DNA of 13,893 bases, taken from CAYRTD01 sp964595055. GTDB taxonomy: Bacteria; Bacteroidota; Bacteroidia; Bacteroidales; GCA-2748055. Where the stretch lies: assembly GCA_964595055.1 (NCBI GenBank), contig CAZQOV010000083.1:1-13893 (forward strand), written 5' to 3'. The notes under the pieces were generated by a model. It saw only the letters and a list, made by a program, of their open reading frames with translations. It ran no database searches and was not told where the DNA came from. Position numbers and translations under genes: made by a program. Shown here in pieces: positions 13,366 through 13,893 of the stretch (its first letter is position 1; the number at the start of each line of letters is the position of its first letter).

Positions 13366-13893
13366 TCAGGGGACGAAAGTATTAAACTGATTTAAAACTG
13401 TATCATAAATTTTATTGAAAACAACAGTCAGTAAAGTATATAACAAAATCATGATGATTGAAGAAACCGCCATAAAAACCGTTTTTCCTTCTTCTTTCAA
13501 ATCGGTAAAAAAATCAATTCCTTTCCAGAAAAGCACAAAAGAATAAATCCCCAGAAGATTTATGAACATTAATTCAGGAAAAAGCAAAGAAACAGAGAGG
13601 GTAAGAAAAAAAGGAATATGACTGTAAATGACAAGATTAAATATAGCATGTGAATTCGTATCCGACTTAAGGGATAGGGCGATTTCAGTAATTAACCAGG
13701 CAGATAGATAGACTTCAAGAAAAAAGATCAAAAAGGAAATCAGACCACTGAAAACCAAATATCCGATCGAAAGAGTGTCCTCAATTCCACCTGACATGAT
13801 AGTGCCCAGAAATGAGGTTAAACCCACCAAAAAAGCCATGGGAAGCAGTACTTCAGAAACTATCTGCTTACGGTATGAATTCTCGGAGGCTAT
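13366..13893 (-). CDS. Yip1-like integral membrane protein, 5' end cut by window edge
   Basis: The reading frame is open to the right edge: 18 codons (IASENSYRKQIVSEVLLP) precede the first in-window Met at 13837-13839, so that Met is probably internal and the gene starts beyond 13893. The visible 175 residues contain about five hydrophobic helices (numbering from that Met: 1-17, 24-50, 65-88, 91-107, 118-142). They include SHIPFFLTLSV and GIYSFVLFWKGIDFF, the kind of pattern found in Yip1/YIPF-type bacterial membrane proteins. No catalytic motif is seen. Bacterial members have no settled function. It lies directly upstream of smpB in the same operon. The family assignment rests on hydropathy and short motifs, so it could be another small polytopic family. 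Confidence 0.75.
   Translation of the reverse strand: MASENSYRKQIVSEVLLPMAFLVGLTSFLGTIMSGGIEDTLSIGYLVFSGLISFLIFFLEVYLSAWLITEIALSLKSDTNSHAIFNLVIYSHIPFFLTLSVSLLFPELMFINLLGIYSFVLFWKGIDFFTDLKEEGKTVFMAVSSIIMILLYTLLTVVFNKIYDTVLNQFNTFVP

Noticed and set aside
1..13893. Mobile element, CRISPR array, tRNA or defence system
   Set aside because: No transposase or integrase, no regularly spaced direct repeats, no tRNA-like cloverleaf and no defence-gene motifs were seen in any frame.

Overview
The window looks like chromosomal DNA from a member of the Bacteroidota. The grounds are AT-rich intergenic DNA, upstream regions with TTTG / TAnnTTTG-type promoter elements and little Shine-Dalgarno signal, an ECF sigma factor followed by a protein with an anti-sigma-like N-terminus and an outer-membrane barrel, an outer-membrane protein with thrombospondin type 3 repeats, and Bacteroidota-style UvrA, LOG and SPOR-like sequences. 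A genus cannot be named from this. No IS element, phage gene, CRISPR array, tRNA or rRNA is visible, so it reads as an ordinary chromosomal stretch with some less-characterised envelope genes.

Layout. Positions 2-1126 (+) hold the C-terminal four fifths of dihydrolipoyl dehydrogenase, cut by the left edge. It converges, across a shared hairpin at 1152-1177, on a serpin gene (1228-2484, -) encoding a probable lipoprotein. The serpin is divergent from an ECF sigma factor gene (2673-3227, +) that overlaps a second gene (to 4707). That gene encodes a short cytoplasmic segment, one membrane helix, a long charged linker and a C-terminal outer-membrane barrel. The 188-base divergent region carries inverted repeats on the predicted promoters. 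Next on the + strand come a membrane-anchored lytic transglycosylase (4866-5831), full-length uvrA (6029-8896) with a good Bacteroidota-type promoter, a 397-base non-coding gap with several hairpins, and a LOG-family nucleotide hydrolase (9294-10004) ending in a clear terminator.

The right third holds a two-gene unit (10093-12905, +). The first gene encodes an exported protein with two copies of a beta-rich domain, a strongly acidic linker and a SPOR-like C-terminus. The second encodes an outer-membrane barrel followed by thrombospondin type 3 repeats and an EF-hand. It converges with 3 bases to spare on smpB (12909-13364, -), which is 1 base downstream of a Yip1-like membrane protein gene that runs off the right edge.

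Functionally the window mixes housekeeping genes (lpd, uvrA, smpB) with envelope genes (serpin, sigma/barrel pair, transglycosylase, SPOR-like/barrel pair). The two parts most worth following are the sigma/barrel pair, which could link the outer membrane to transcription in one polypeptide, and the SPOR-like/TSP3 barrel pair, whose function I cannot name.
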